A stretch of 64,000 nt of DNA, from contig JAHLLS010000017.1 of assembly GCA_020444045.1 (NCBI GenBank), forward strand, positions 1-64,000. Reading direction: 5' to 3'. Shown here one piece after another: positions 1-7,277 of this stretch. A model generated the notes under the pieces. It was not told the origin of the DNA. It worked only from the letters and a program-made list of their open reading frames with translations, and ran no database searches. The position numbers were made by a program, and so were the translations under genes. How positions within the stretch are numbered: the first letter of the stretch is position 1; each line of letters opens with the position of its first letter. The DNA comes from Deltaproteobacteria bacterium. Its GTDB lineage: Bacteria; Desulfobacterota; Desulfobacteria; Desulfobacterales; UBA5852.

Positions 1-1
1 A

Positions 2-241
2 AAAGAAGTGGTGATGGAGTCTGTCAAAAAAGAACGTGATATCGACAAATTAATTGAGATTCTTTTTTGGTTTGGGTTCCTTGGAGTTAGATCAAAGAAA
101 AATGGTGAAATCAGGGATTCGTATATTTATGATGTGTTATACGATATGAAAAAGATGAGACGGCTATGTAAAAATTTTCAAGATGGATCACTTATAGTAA
201 CAATTCACTGTGCTTTTTGGCCATTTTTAGAGATTGAGTAA
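2..241 (+). CDS. C-terminal end of an unidentified protein (5' cut by window edge)
   Basis: The frame is open from the first base of the window to a TAA at 239-241, so only the last ~79 residues are seen. It is rich in Lys, Asp and Tyr and ends with a short hydrophobic stretch, IHCAFWPFLEIE. That ending vaguely recalls the C-terminus of large P-loop ATPases of the Sll1717 type, but this is a weak impression and no catalytic motif is visible. An internal GTG at 8 could be a start, but no ribosome binding site precedes it. It lies directly upstream of the repeat-rich patch. Confidence 0.5.
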   Translation, partial: KEVVMESVKKERDIDKLIEILFWFGFLGVRSKKNGEIRDSYIYDVLYDMKKMRRLCKNFQDGSLIVTIHCAFWPFLEIE

Positions 242-317
242 TGTGATAAAGTCTACCGTTGATTCTTGAGGGTTGAAATATCCAATGAGATTCAAATAAA
301 GGCAAATTTCAAGAAGT

Positions 318-343
318 AGGGGTCAGGTCCGCTCTTGGCTTTT
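318..343 (+). repeat. REP-like palindrome, copy 1
   Basis: GGGGTCAGGTCCGCTCTTGGC is an imperfect version of the element GGGGTCAAG-N6-CTTGAC that recurs through the first 5 kb. The arms GTCAGG/CTTGGC are degenerate. It is followed by the same ~50-bp spacer type (gaaaagtgc...acATGGAATCA) that precedes the complete copy of the YPFPY gene. Confidence 0.6.
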
Positions 344-394
344 AATGATAGTAGTATCCATAAAACAAATTTAAACCACTGAAAAGTGCCACAC

Positions 395-496
395 ATGGAA
401 TCATTAACAAAATGGCGAACAGACCTGGACAACGCCGCCAAAAACCCTTTACTTAATAAAATAGAGATAGGGGTTAAACCTACGCTTGACTCTTAA
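395..496 (+). pseudogene. Truncated copy of the YPFPY small-protein gene
   Basis: ATG at 395 opens a 33-codon frame. It begins MESLTKWRTDLDNAAKNP, which matches the first residues of the complete copy at 965-1240 (MESVTIFLTDPNAANYP). The YPFPY core and everything after it are missing, and the frame runs into the next palindrome, ending at 494-496. It is a 5' remnant left by deletion at the repeat boundary. Confidence 0.55.
469..494 (+). repeat. REP-like palindrome, copy 2
   Basis: AGGGGTTAAACCTACGCTTGACTCTT differs by three substitutions from the copy at 1768-1794. It marks the left edge of the 414-bp duplication. A related variant, GGGGTCGACCCAACTTCAATTGAC, follows ~80 bp downstream at 549-572 and is itself duplicated at 1849-1872. 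Confidence 0.6.
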
Positions 497-884
497 CGGT
501 AGAAATATCCATGGAACAATTTTAAATCTTTGAAAAGTATCGCATACCGGGGTCGACCCAACTTCAATTGACACAGCGTGAATACTCACATGCGTAATTG
601 GTTATTATTTCTGTACCATCGTTTAAAGGAGCAACTTTGGGCCAAGCCTGTGGCTATCTGTGGGTTGGCCGTGGCCGGCGTTTTTGTCGCCAAAGCAGCG
701 GATCAGTTAGCGTTCGCGCTTACTGCGCCCGATGTTACTTTGGAATCCGTCGAAACCCTGCTGAAAGTGATCGCCGCGAGTATGCTGGTTATGGCTATAT
801 TTGCGGTCGGATCGATGGTATCGGCATATGCTTCCGCAAGCAACAATGCAACGCCTCGTGCATTCCCTCTGGTCATCGCGGATG
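471..884 (+). repeat. Direct repeat, left copy (414 bp)
   Basis: Positions 471-884 are identical to 1771-2184 (offset exactly 1300 bp) except for four substitutions, at 475, 478, 479 and 868. The repeat covers a palindrome, the leader and the first ~102 codons of the DUF2254 gene. Identity stops abruptly at 884, where another palindrome (887-913) begins. The very high identity implies a recent duplication. Confidence 0.9.
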
Positions 885-952
885 TAAAGGGGTCAAATCT
901 ACGCTTGACTCTTGACGGTAGAAATATCCATGGAACAATTTTGAACCACTGA
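578..952 (+). pseudogene. Truncated DUF2254 gene (5' duplicate)
   Basis: The first 102 codons are identical in protein sequence to the intact gene at 1878-3149, starting at the same GTG and covering the first two membrane segments. After residue ~102 (..FPLVIAD) the frame continues for 22 unrelated codons derived from the palindrome at 887-913 and its spacer, and ends at 952. It lacks most of the membrane domain and the whole soluble domain, so it is almost certainly non-functional unless the short two-helix product has a role of its own. Confidence 0.85.
887..913 (+). repeat. REP-like palindrome, copy 3
   Basis: AAGGGGTCAAATCTACGCTTGACTCTT, with arms GTCAAA/CTTGAC. It sits exactly where the left 414-bp duplicate ends and ~50 bp upstream of the complete YPFPY gene. 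The 36-bp spacer 'ggtagaaatatccatggaac...' that follows is shared with copies 2 and 4. Confidence 0.65.
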
Positions 953-964
953 AAAGTGCAACAT

Positions 965-1240
965 ATGGAATCAGTAACCATATTTTTAACAGACCCGAAC
1001 GCCGCCAACTACCCTTTCCCCTATGAAATCAGCGATCGGCTAAAAGCACCAACCAAAAACATCAAGGGAACCTTCCGAAACGCCAAATACGCCGGCCCGA
1101 AGCAGCCCGGACCCGCCTGGCTGCCCTACTACCTAAACGACGGCATCTTCTGGATCACCTACTACCTCGAAACCGATAAAGGCCAAATAACCCAACTCCC
1201 CCTAAACGATTTAGAAAAAGAAGCAAATGATCAAATTTAG
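965..1240 (+). CDS. Small protein with YPFPY / WITYYLET motifs, function unknown
   Basis: A 91-residue soluble protein. Residues ~9-22 read LTDPNAANYPFPYE, followed by a basic stretch (PTKNIKGTFRNAKYAGPK) and WITYYLETDKGQI near the C-terminus. I do not recognise the family. ATG 965 is preferred to GTG 956 because the homologous copies begin at the equivalent ATG; there is only a weak gaaaag upstream. The gene overlaps the start of the next gene by 14 bp. Four related copies within 3 kb, each behind a palindrome, suggest a cassette-like unit. Small size and clustering would fit an immunity or accessory protein, but nothing in the sequence proves it. Confidence 0.65.
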   Translation: MESVTIFLTDPNAANYPFPYEISDRLKAPTKNIKGTFRNAKYAGPKQPGPAWLPYYLNDGIFWITYYLETDKGQITQLPLNDLEKEANDQI

Positions 1241-1766
1241 CCATAAGGCATTTATCCACGCATTACAATCATCTATCGCCATCGTAATAATTGGTGTTGT
1301 TAGCGCCATATTATTTTTTTCTGGCTCACGGATTGGTCTTATAGGCATTTTTGCATTTACATTTCCTGCAGCCCTATGTGACGCATACACTGGTTTCTAT
1401 TACGAGCTCGGATCTGGTCTTCTTTCTATTTTTTCCTATGGATTCATTTCGTGGATTGTATGGCTTGGAATCCTATACGTCACTTTCTTCATTATTCACG
1501 GAATTAACCGAAACAAATCGAATATGATTTCGATAACCAAATGGCTGACAGACCGGGACGCCGCCGACTACCCATTTCCTTATCAAATCGGCGATCGGCT
1601 CAGATCACCAACCAAAAACATCCAGGGAACCGTCCGAAACGCCAAATACGCTGGCCCTGAGTATGTCGGTCCTTTTCCCTACTGGATCACCTACTACCTC
1701 GAAACCGAAAACGGCCAAATCGTCAAGTTACCAGCATCTGAACTGGAAAAATATTTTAAAAACTAG
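1227..1766 (+). CDS. Membrane protein with C-terminal YPFPY domain, function unknown
   Basis: A 179-residue protein in two parts. Residues ~10-92 contain about three hydrophobic segments (around 15-33, 34-50 and 62-90). Residues ~100-179 repeat the YPFPY module (ISITKWLTDRDAADYPFPYQ, then NAKYAG and WITYYLETENGQI). The ATG at 1227 overlaps the 3' end of the preceding gene, so the pair is probably co-translated. The internal ATG at 1524 corresponds to the start of the free-standing copies, so the gene looks like a membrane domain joined in frame to a complete cassette protein. Fusion suggests membrane tethering of the module; the role is unknown. Confidence 0.65.
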   Translation: MIKFSHKAFIHALQSSIAIVIIGVVSAILFFSGSRIGLIGIFAFTFPAALCDAYTGFYYELGSGLLSIFSYGFISWIVWLGILYVTFFIIHGINRNKSNMISITKWLTDRDAADYPFPYQIGDRLRSPTKNIQGTVRNAKYAGPEYVGPFPYWITYYLETENGQIVKLPASELEKYFKN

Positions 1767-1767
1767 A

Positions 1768-1794
1768 AAGGGGTCAAGTCTACGCTTGACTCTT
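1768..1794 (+). repeat. REP-like palindrome, copy 4 (best-formed)
   Basis: AAGGGGTCAAGTCTACGCTTGACTCTT contains a perfect inverted repeat, GTCAAG-TCTACG-CTTGAC. It starts two bases after the stop of the preceding gene and is the left edge of the right-hand 414-bp direct repeat. Short G-rich palindromes of this form are typical of REP elements mobilised in trans by Y1 (RAYT) transposases; no such transposase gene is in the window. Confidence 0.7.
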
Positions 1795-2184
1795 AACGGT
1801 AGAAATATCCATGGAACAATTTTAAATCTTTGAAAAGTATCGCATACCGGGGTCGACCCAACTTCAATTGACACAGCGTGAATACTCACATGCGTAATTG
1901 GTTATTATTTCTGTACCATCGTTTAAAGGAGCAACTTTGGGCCAAGCCTGTGGCTATCTGTGGGTTGGCCGTGGCCGGCGTTTTTGTCGCCAAAGCAGCG
2001 GATCAGTTAGCGTTCGCGCTTACTGCGCCCGATGTTACTTTGGAATCCGTCGAAACCCTGCTGAAAGTGATCGCCGCGAGTATGCTGGTTATGGCTATAT
2101 TTGCGGTCGGATCGATGGTATCGGCATATGCTTCCGCAAGCAACAATGCAACGCCTCGTGCATTCCCCCTGGTCATCGCGGATG
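1771..2184 (+). repeat. Direct repeat, right copy (414 bp)
   Basis: Right-hand copy of 471-884, with four mismatches. This copy continues into the intact DUF2254 gene and is therefore the probable source. Confidence 0.9.
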
Positions 2185-3149
2185 ACGTTTCGCAGAATGC
2201 GCTGACGGCGTTTATCGGAGCCTTCATTTTCAGCATTGTTGCCCTGTTTGCCCTTCAGAATGGCTACTACGGTCAAGCAGGGCGTTTTACGCTGTTGCTA
2301 TTGACCTTTGTTGTGTTCGCGGTCGTCATTCTTACCTTTGTGTGGTGGGTCGATCGCATTGCCCGCCTTGGCCGTTTAGGCACTGCGATTGAAAAAGTCG
2401 AGTCGGCAACAGCTGCCGCGTTGAAGCGACGTCGCCGCACGCCGCGGCTTGGCGGTTCAACAGTAGGCTCGCGAGATGGCCATGCCGTGGCAATCTTCGG
2501 CGAATCAATTGGATACGTTCAACATGTGAAGGTGCCCACACTTCAAGCCCTTGCCGAGGAGCGCGATGTCCGGATTGAGGTCGCGGCCCTTCCAGGAACT
2601 TTCGCTTCCCCAGCCCGACCATTGGCGTACGTCACTGGCGACGCGCTTGATCCTTCTGATATTGGCCCTCAGATCTCGTGCGCCTTTGTCATTGGCAGCA
2701 ACCGAACATTTGAGGACGATCCGCGTTTCGGGCTCGTTGTTCTGTCGGAGATTGCCAGCCGCGCGTTGTCACCAGGCATCAATGATTCTGGCACAGCAAT
2801 CGGCGTAATAGGCTCGTTGGTGCGCTTGCTTGTTCTCTGGAGTCAGCCGATTGACAACGACGAACCCGTTGAACTCGAATTTGATCGGGTAGCGATCCCC
2901 GAATTGAGCCTCGGCGATATGTTTGACGATGCCTTCACCGTGATCTCGCGAGACGGCGCGGGTGCCGTTGAGGTTGCATTGCGACTACAAAAAGCTTTCG
3001 AGGCGCTTGCATCAGTTACCAACACCGAAACGCGTGAGGTTTCGTTGCATTACGCGCGTATGGCAGTCGCCCGAGCTGAAAAGGCTTTAGCGCTTGAAGA
3101 GGATCGCAAAGCTGTCAGAAAGGCCGGCCGATTCGCACTTATCGATTAG
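1878..3149 (+). CDS. DUF2254 family membrane protein
   Basis: 423 residues, the usual length for DUF2254. Hydrophobic segments lie at about residues 22-40, 62-84, 110-130 and 140-160, followed by a charged soluble domain that contains the conserved ISCAFVIGSNRTFEDDPRFG and ALSPGINDSGTA stretches. The family is widespread and its function is not established. GTG 1878 is taken as start; ATG 1890 is an alternative. Neither has a strong ribosome binding site. The 5' end including the leader is duplicated upstream at 471-884. It is flanked by palindromes on both sides, so it may have moved as part of the repeat-bounded segment. Confidence 0.85.
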   Translation: MNTHMRNWLLFLYHRLKEQLWAKPVAICGLAVAGVFVAKAADQLAFALTAPDVTLESVETLLKVIAASMLVMAIFAVGSMVSAYASASNNATPRAFPLVIADDVSQNALTAFIGAFIFSIVALFALQNGYYGQAGRFTLLLLTFVVFAVVILTFVWWVDRIARLGRLGTAIEKVESATAAALKRRRRTPRLGGSTVGSRDGHAVAIFGESIGYVQHVKVPTLQALAEERDVRIEVAALPGTFASPARPLAYVTGDALDPSDIGPQISCAFVIGSNRTFEDDPRFGLVVLSEIASRALSPGINDSGTAIGVIGSLVRLLVLWSQPIDNDEPVELEFDRVAIPELSLGDMFDDAFTVISRDGAGAVEVALRLQKAFEALASVTNTETREVSLHYARMAVARAEKALALEEDRKAVRKAGRFALID

Positions 3150-3160
3150 CAAGGAGTGGC

Positions 3161-3186
3161 GTCGTCAAGTCCGCTCTTGACTCTTT
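3161..3186 (+). repeat. REP-like palindrome, copy 5
   Basis: GTCAAG-TCCGCT-CTTGAC is a perfect inverted repeat, placed 12 bp after the DUF2254 stop and ~50 bp before another YPFPY start, the same order as copies 1 and 3. Confidence 0.65.
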
Positions 3187-3227
3187 GTCGTAATAATATT
3201 CATAGGACAACTTCAAATCACTGAAAA

Positions 3228-3461
3228 ATGGCACACATGAAATCGAAAACAAAATGGCTGATAGACCCTGACGCCGCCGCCTACCCTTTCCCCTATCAAA
3301 TCGATGATTGGCTCAAATTATCAACCAAAAACATCCAGGGAACCGTCCGAAACGCCAAATACGGTGACCAAGCCCGGGCACTGATGATAAATCTTTCCGC
3401 TTTAAGATGCGGTATCGGGCACATGAGGCGTGACATTTGCCTCAGCATTTCGGCCCTCTAA
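3228..3461 (+). pseudogene. 3'-truncated YPFPY gene
   Basis: The frame begins MKSKTKWLIDPDAAAYPFPY (ATG 3237, or 3228) and follows the family through the NAKY motif at ~3363. It then changes to unrelated sequence and ends at 3461, so the WITYYLET half is missing. The tail is probably read-through of the neighbouring gene's leader. It is a decayed fourth copy. Confidence 0.7.
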
Positions 3462-3478
3462 ATGAGGTTGTGAATCAA

Positions 3479-3931
3479 ATGAGTGATGTTTTTCTGGTCA
3501 TATTCTTTGTATCGATACTTATCGGATTAAAAAAACCGATATATGGCGGTTTTGCAGGGTTGCTCATTGGTCTAACGTTCTGCTTTTTTACCATAGATTT
3601 CTATCATCACCAGTGGCTATTTATCCCTTTAGCTTCCTACGTTGTTGGGCTGATATTACCACTTTCCGTTAGATGGATTTTTTCCGGATACCGTGGCGGC
3701 AGAGGTAAAACGAATCCTGGCGTAACATACATTGGCGGATTCGGAGTGGGTCGCGCAGGGCAATATTTTGGGAAATGGTCTGAAGGAATCATTCCATCCC
3801 AGGATGAAGAAACCGAATGGATTTATGATAAGAAATCTAAGCGTGAAAGAATAATTGGTATCATTATTCGTTATGTTTCCGCCCCGATCATACTGCTAAT
3901 TGCGATGATTGCGGCAAGGCTTTTAATGTAA
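3479..3931 (+). CDS. Small integral membrane protein, function unknown
   Basis: 150 residues from ATG 3479, which has GAGG 12 bases upstream; a TTG further upstream at 3437 has no support. Hydrophobic segments lie at about residues 3-20, 25-42, 48-68 and at the C-terminus (IIGIIIRYVSAPIILLIAMI). The region between the third and fourth segments (residues ~75-125) is polar and glycine-rich, with TYIGGFGVGRAGQYFGKW. I do not recognise the family. It stands alone between the repeat patch and a SpoIIAA-like gene. Confidence 0.6.
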   Translation: MSDVFLVIFFVSILIGLKKPIYGGFAGLLIGLTFCFFTIDFYHHQWLFIPLASYVVGLILPLSVRWIFSGYRGGRGKTNPGVTYIGGFGVGRAGQYFGKWSEGIIPSQDEETEWIYDKKSKRERIIGIIIRYVSAPIILLIAMIAARLLM

Positions 3932-3964
3932 AATTCTTGTTCACATCATGGCGCTGGAGAAATC

Positions 3965-3994
3965 GACGCGAAAACGATAGCGCGTTTTCCGCGT
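3965..3994 (+). other. Bulged stem-loop in intergenic region
   Basis: GACGCGAAAACG pairs with CGTTTTCCGCGTC around a 6-base loop, with one bulged C. No T-tract follows, so it is not a standard terminator. The sequence CGTTATGC about 15 bp downstream gives it a distant look of an integron attC site, but no matching left core site is present. Confidence 0.4.
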
Positions 3995-4055
3995 CTCAGC
4001 TTGGTCGTTATGCCCAAAAAAATATTTACGTGATAGAAAGGGTTGGAGTGGACCA

Positions 4056-4457
4056 ATGAAATTCAGGGTTCATCAATACAACGATCTTGATCTGACGATC
4101 CATGAAGCGACTGAACCAACGGACACAGATGACATTACTTCATTACTAAAAGACTTCTACCGGAATAGAGTGACGACCTACCTGATATGGGATCTCAACA
4201 AAGGAGGGAATCCGGAATTATCAATAGATGATATAAGAAAGATTAATGACATTTCAATCGAATATGGTTCTCAACGAAAAACTGGAAAAACCGCAATTGT
4301 AACCGATAACGATCTTTATTTTGGGCTTTCGAGAATGTACGAAATATATTCTGAAATTGAAACCGACCTACCATTACAAGTCCAGGTTTTCAGAGAATTT
4401 AACCAGGCTATAGCGTGGTTTGGAATAACTGTTAAAGAGGGTTGGGTTCCCTATTAA
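4056..4457 (+). CDS. SpoIIAA/STAS-like domain protein, function unknown
   Basis: 133 residues. The pattern TYLIWDLNKG in the middle and GKTAIVTDNDLYFGLSRMYE..FREFNQAIAWFG at the C-terminus resembles the SpoIIAA-like single-domain proteins of the STAS/SEC14 class, which usually end in a 'vFrd..eAlaWL' motif. That resemblance is by eye. ATG 4056 has GGGTTGGAGTGG upstream (GGAG ~9 bases away). It is soluble, with no signal peptide. The gene has lower GC than the housekeeping genes further right and is unlinked to any operon. Confidence 0.6.
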   Translation: MKFRVHQYNDLDLTIHEATEPTDTDDITSLLKDFYRNRVTTYLIWDLNKGGNPELSIDDIRKINDISIEYGSQRKTGKTAIVTDNDLYFGLSRMYEIYSEIETDLPLQVQVFREFNQAIAWFGITVKEGWVPY

Positions 4458-4591
4458 ATATCAGCATGGGTAAGCGCCTGGACCTGCCAAGCCAAGGCTA
4501 TGGTCCGTGCCTGCCATTGAAAAAAATATATCCGCGATCTATCGTTCTATGATTTCTTCGTACGATAACCCATTAAAAAGGAGATAAAATC

Positions 4592-5071
4592 ATGGGATTT
4601 GCACCAACGAAGATGCAGGTTAAAAGCGATGCGTTTGAGCAAGATGGTCTGATACCGTCTCGATTCACCGGCGAGGGAGAAGATGTTTCACCGGCGTTGT
4701 CCTGGACAGACCCGCCGGAGGGGGCCAAAGCATTTGCCGTCATCTGCCACGACCCGGATGCCCCCCTTGTCAGCAGCCGGGGTACCTACGGTTTTGTTCA
4801 CTGGGTGCTTTACAATATTCCGGGAAATGTATCCGGCCTGGATGAAGCTACCGCGTTGTATACAAACGGTGTCACTGATTTTGGTCAAACCTGTTACAAC
4901 GGCCCCATGCCCCCCAACGGACATGGCCTGCATAACTATTATTTCTGGGTGCTGGCACTGAATGAAACGGTGGCCCTTGAACCGGGACTGACCATGTGGC
5001 AGCTTCTGGAAAAGATCGAACCCCACCTGATCGGGATGAACCGGCTGATGGGACGTTATAAAAGGGATTAG
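4592..5071 (+). CDS. YbhB/YbcL family (PEBP, Raf-kinase-inhibitor-like) protein
   Basis: 159 residues, full length for bacterial PEBP proteins. The ligand-pocket motifs are present: SPALSWTDPPEGAKAFAVICHDPDAP (DPDAP at ~54-58), HWVLYNIP (~72-79) and NGHGLHNYYFWVLAL near residue 120. AAGGAG at 4578-4583 lies 8 bases before ATG 4592. There is no signal peptide, so it is cytoplasmic. The biochemical role of the bacterial family is unsettled. It is monocistronic, followed by a REP-like element and a strong terminator. Confidence 0.9.
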   Translation: MGFAPTKMQVKSDAFEQDGLIPSRFTGEGEDVSPALSWTDPPEGAKAFAVICHDPDAPLVSSRGTYGFVHWVLYNIPGNVSGLDEATALYTNGVTDFGQTCYNGPMPPNGHGLHNYYFWVLALNETVALEPGLTMWQLLEKIEPHLIGMNRLMGRYKRD

Positions 5072-5076
5072 AAAGA

Positions 5077-5104
5077 AAGGGGGCAAGTCCGCCATTGTCT
5101 CTTA
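5077..5104 (+). repeat. REP-like palindrome, degenerate copy 6
   Basis: AAGGGGGCAAGTCCGCCATTGTCTCTT keeps the GGGG-CAAGTCCGC and CTCTT parts of the element but one arm has decayed. It lies 6 bp after the PEBP stop, showing that the element family reaches beyond the DUF2254 region. Confidence 0.5.
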
Positions 5105-5141
5105 GAGGCTCAAGGGCTTGGGAATGACGTCGAATAATTTC

Positions 5142-5185
5142 AACGACAAAGGGCGCTGTCCGAAAGGAAAGCGCCCTTTGTCGTT
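5142..5185. terminator. Bidirectional intrinsic terminator
   Basis: AACGACAAAGGGCGCT (5142-5157) and AGCGCCCTTTGTCGTT (5170-5185) form a perfect 16-bp stem around a 12-base loop. T-rich sequence follows on the plus strand (AATCTCTTCTTT). It sits between the convergent PEBP and SpoIIE-phosphatase genes and probably serves both. Confidence 0.85.
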
Positions 5186-5275
5186 AATCTCTTCTTTAGT
5201 GCCAGTAATCTGACCATCATCCTTACCGGCTCATTGCCTATCCAAAAGGGTTTCCGCCAACCGGACAGGCCCCCT

Positions 5276-6922
5276 TCATATGCTCCAGTCCAGCGGGGGC
5301 GCCTGGTCCGGCACGGCCTTGACGATCACCAGGCTGATGTCGTCTTCCTGTTTGGTGCCGTAGGCAAAGCGCTGCAAGTCGGCGTAGACGGCATCCAGGA
5401 TGGCCGTTGCGTCTTTGCGGGCATTGCGGCGGATGACGTTGCGAAAGCGGCGCATGCCGTAGAGCCGGCCGTTGCGGTCGAAGGTTTCCCATATGCCGTC
5501 GGTTCCAAGGGCGATGATGTGGCCCGCCGCAATCTCGCGGGACCGCTGCACCTGGTAGCGATAGTCGGCATCCACACCCAGAGCCAGGCCCTCTCCCTTG
5601 AGTTCCGTAAATCGGTCCTGTTCGGGTTGATAGATCAAGGCCGGGGTGTGCCCGGCCCGGATCCACTGGGCCCGCTTGTCCCGGGTCTCCAAGCGCAGGC
5701 AGAAAAGCGTCATAAAGCGTCCGGTATCGTGCACATCGAGGACCAGTTGGCGATTCATGGCATTTATTATTTCGGCCATGTCGTCCATCTGCAGGGCCTT
5801 CATCCGGAATATGGCCCGCGCGGTCGTCATCAACAGGGCCGCCTCGGCCCCGTGTCCGGTAACGTCGCCCACCACGATGGTGATCGCTTCCCGGGACTTG
5901 TTCGGGGCCACCCAATAGTCGAAATAGTCCCCCCCGATTTCGTCGCAGCTCAGGGTCCTGCCGGCAATGTCGTAGCCATTCAGCTTGGGGCTACTTTGGG
6001 GCATGAGGCTGCGCTGGACTTCGCCGGCCAGCACCAGCGAGCGTTTCTGCAGGGTCAGGTCGCTGACAAAATTCATGTAGCCGATGGTTTTGCCGAGATC
6101 GTCCTTGAGGATATCGCCAGAGATGCGAACCGGGATTTCGCGGCCGGTTTTCGACAGGAGGCGGCCCTCGAACTCCTTGTGCTGCTCGGCGAACAGGTGC
6201 TCCCGGTTGACGGTTAAAAATTGACGGAAATCCTGGGTTGCGAAATCCAGGGGCGAACGGCCCACGATGTCGGACAGGCCATAGCCGATCATCCGGCAGA
6301 AGGCCTCATTGGCGCGGGAAATGGTCATATCCTCGTCCATCAGGACGAACCCTTCCCCCGTGGTCTCGATGATGCGCCGGAAGGTTTCCTCGCTCTTGCG
6401 CACCCTGTCCTCGGCATGCAGCCGCTGCAGTTCGGCGGAAGCCCGGGCCGCAAAGATTTTGAAGACCACCAGCAAATGCGGTTCAGGGGGCATGGGGCGG
6501 GTGTCGAACACCGCCAGATTCCCGAGAACGCGGCCGGCATTGTCCAGGAGGGGGATCCCCAGGTAGCTCTTGGCGCGAAACTCTTTTAGCGTCGCATTCT
6601 GGGGATAGAGCCGCAGGACATTGTTGGGGTGGTGGACGATCTCGGTGCTTTCGATCACCTCCAGGCAGGGGGTGCCGTCCACGTCGATGAAGAAGTTTTC
6701 GTAAACCTGGCCGTCGGACCAGAACGCAAGGGCATGCAGTTGACGCTTGGCGGGGACGTATTCGGTAACCCAGGCACTGTGGGTTTGAATCGTTTTGGCC
6801 AGATTTTCCACCAGGGCTCTGAAGAAATGCTCGCCCGTGGCCGTTGCCGTGCCTTCCAGAATGTTGCGTAGAACAATGTTCTCGTCATGGATGCGTTTTA
6901 TATCGAGAGCTGGGGTGCCCAT
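5276..6922 (-). CDS. GAF-PAS-SpoIIE (PP2C-type) serine phosphatase
   Basis: 548 residues from ATG 6922, which has GGGAG 8 bases upstream; the longer frame upstream is ignored. A GAF-like domain covers ~25-170, PAS ~185-300 (FRRIIETTGEGFVLMDEDM..ANEAFCRMIGY), and the PP2C/SpoIIE phosphatase ~330-540. Metal-binding motifs are all present: EIGGDYFDY, VVGDVTGHG, IRAGHTPAL, LGTDGIWE and QEDDISLVIVK. Such proteins dephosphorylate anti-sigma-factor antagonists or related partners in response to a sensed signal. No partner kinase or antagonist is adjacent, although a STAS-like gene lies ~800 bp beyond its 3' end. Soluble and cytoplasmic. Confidence 0.92.
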   Translation of the reverse strand: MGTPALDIKRIHDENIVLRNILEGTATATGEHFFRALVENLAKTIQTHSAWVTEYVPAKRQLHALAFWSDGQVYENFFIDVDGTPCLEVIESTEIVHHPNNVLRLYPQNATLKEFRAKSYLGIPLLDNAGRVLGNLAVFDTRPMPPEPHLLVVFKIFAARASAELQRLHAEDRVRKSEETFRRIIETTGEGFVLMDEDMTISRANEAFCRMIGYGLSDIVGRSPLDFATQDFRQFLTVNREHLFAEQHKEFEGRLLSKTGREIPVRISGDILKDDLGKTIGYMNFVSDLTLQKRSLVLAGEVQRSLMPQSSPKLNGYDIAGRTLSCDEIGGDYFDYWVAPNKSREAITIVVGDVTGHGAEAALLMTTARAIFRMKALQMDDMAEIINAMNRQLVLDVHDTGRFMTLFCLRLETRDKRAQWIRAGHTPALIYQPEQDRFTELKGEGLALGVDADYRYQVQRSREIAAGHIIALGTDGIWETFDRNGRLYGMRRFRNVIRRNARKDATAILDAVYADLQRFAYGTKQEDDISLVIVKAVPDQAPPLDWSI

Positions 6923-7241
6923 GGCTGTCACTCCCTTTTTCTTAAGGCAACAGGCCGTCATGTTAACCGGTGTTACCTGATGTCGGGCGGGTCGGCCGTG
7001 CCGATCGGAAATCAGAGGGCGGGCAGCAAACCAAAGGAAGTCAGCAGCAGGTACCGAAACGGAGGGACACACGGATGGACGGCCCACCTCGACGACACAG
7101 CCTTAATGGATCAAAATGGCGCCGCGGTTTGCGTTGTCAAGCCGGCCGTCGCATTTGAGGCGGCAATGAAGGGTGGTGGCCGTTTATCCAGGTTGCTGTG
7201 TGGCGCCTGACCGAAAAATCCGTTTTTAATGGGTGTCGCGC

Positions 7242-7270
7242 TTGACGTTAATCACGTAACGCGTTACTAT
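7242..7270 (+). promoter_or_regulatory. higBA promoter with overlapping operator palindrome
   Basis: TTGACG (7242-7247) and TACTAT (7265-7270) are separated by 17 bp, a good sigma-70 promoter. The perfect palindrome GTAACGCGTTAC (7256-7267) overlaps the -10 box, the usual place for a HigA autorepressor site. The higB ATG follows at 7278, leaving almost no leader, so higB translation may be leaderless or weak. The rest of the 355-bp gap (6923-7277) shows no gene. Confidence 0.8.
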
Positions 7271-7277
7271 TTTTCAT

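Noticed and set aside
3965..4016. Integron cassette site
   Set aside because: Only a right-core-like sequence is present; no left core and no integrase, so listed only as a weak observation and not annotated as attC.
5234..6217. Plus-strand open frame opposite the SpoIIE phosphatase
   Set aside because: Antisense to a gene with all PP2C motifs; no ribosome binding site and no family resemblance.
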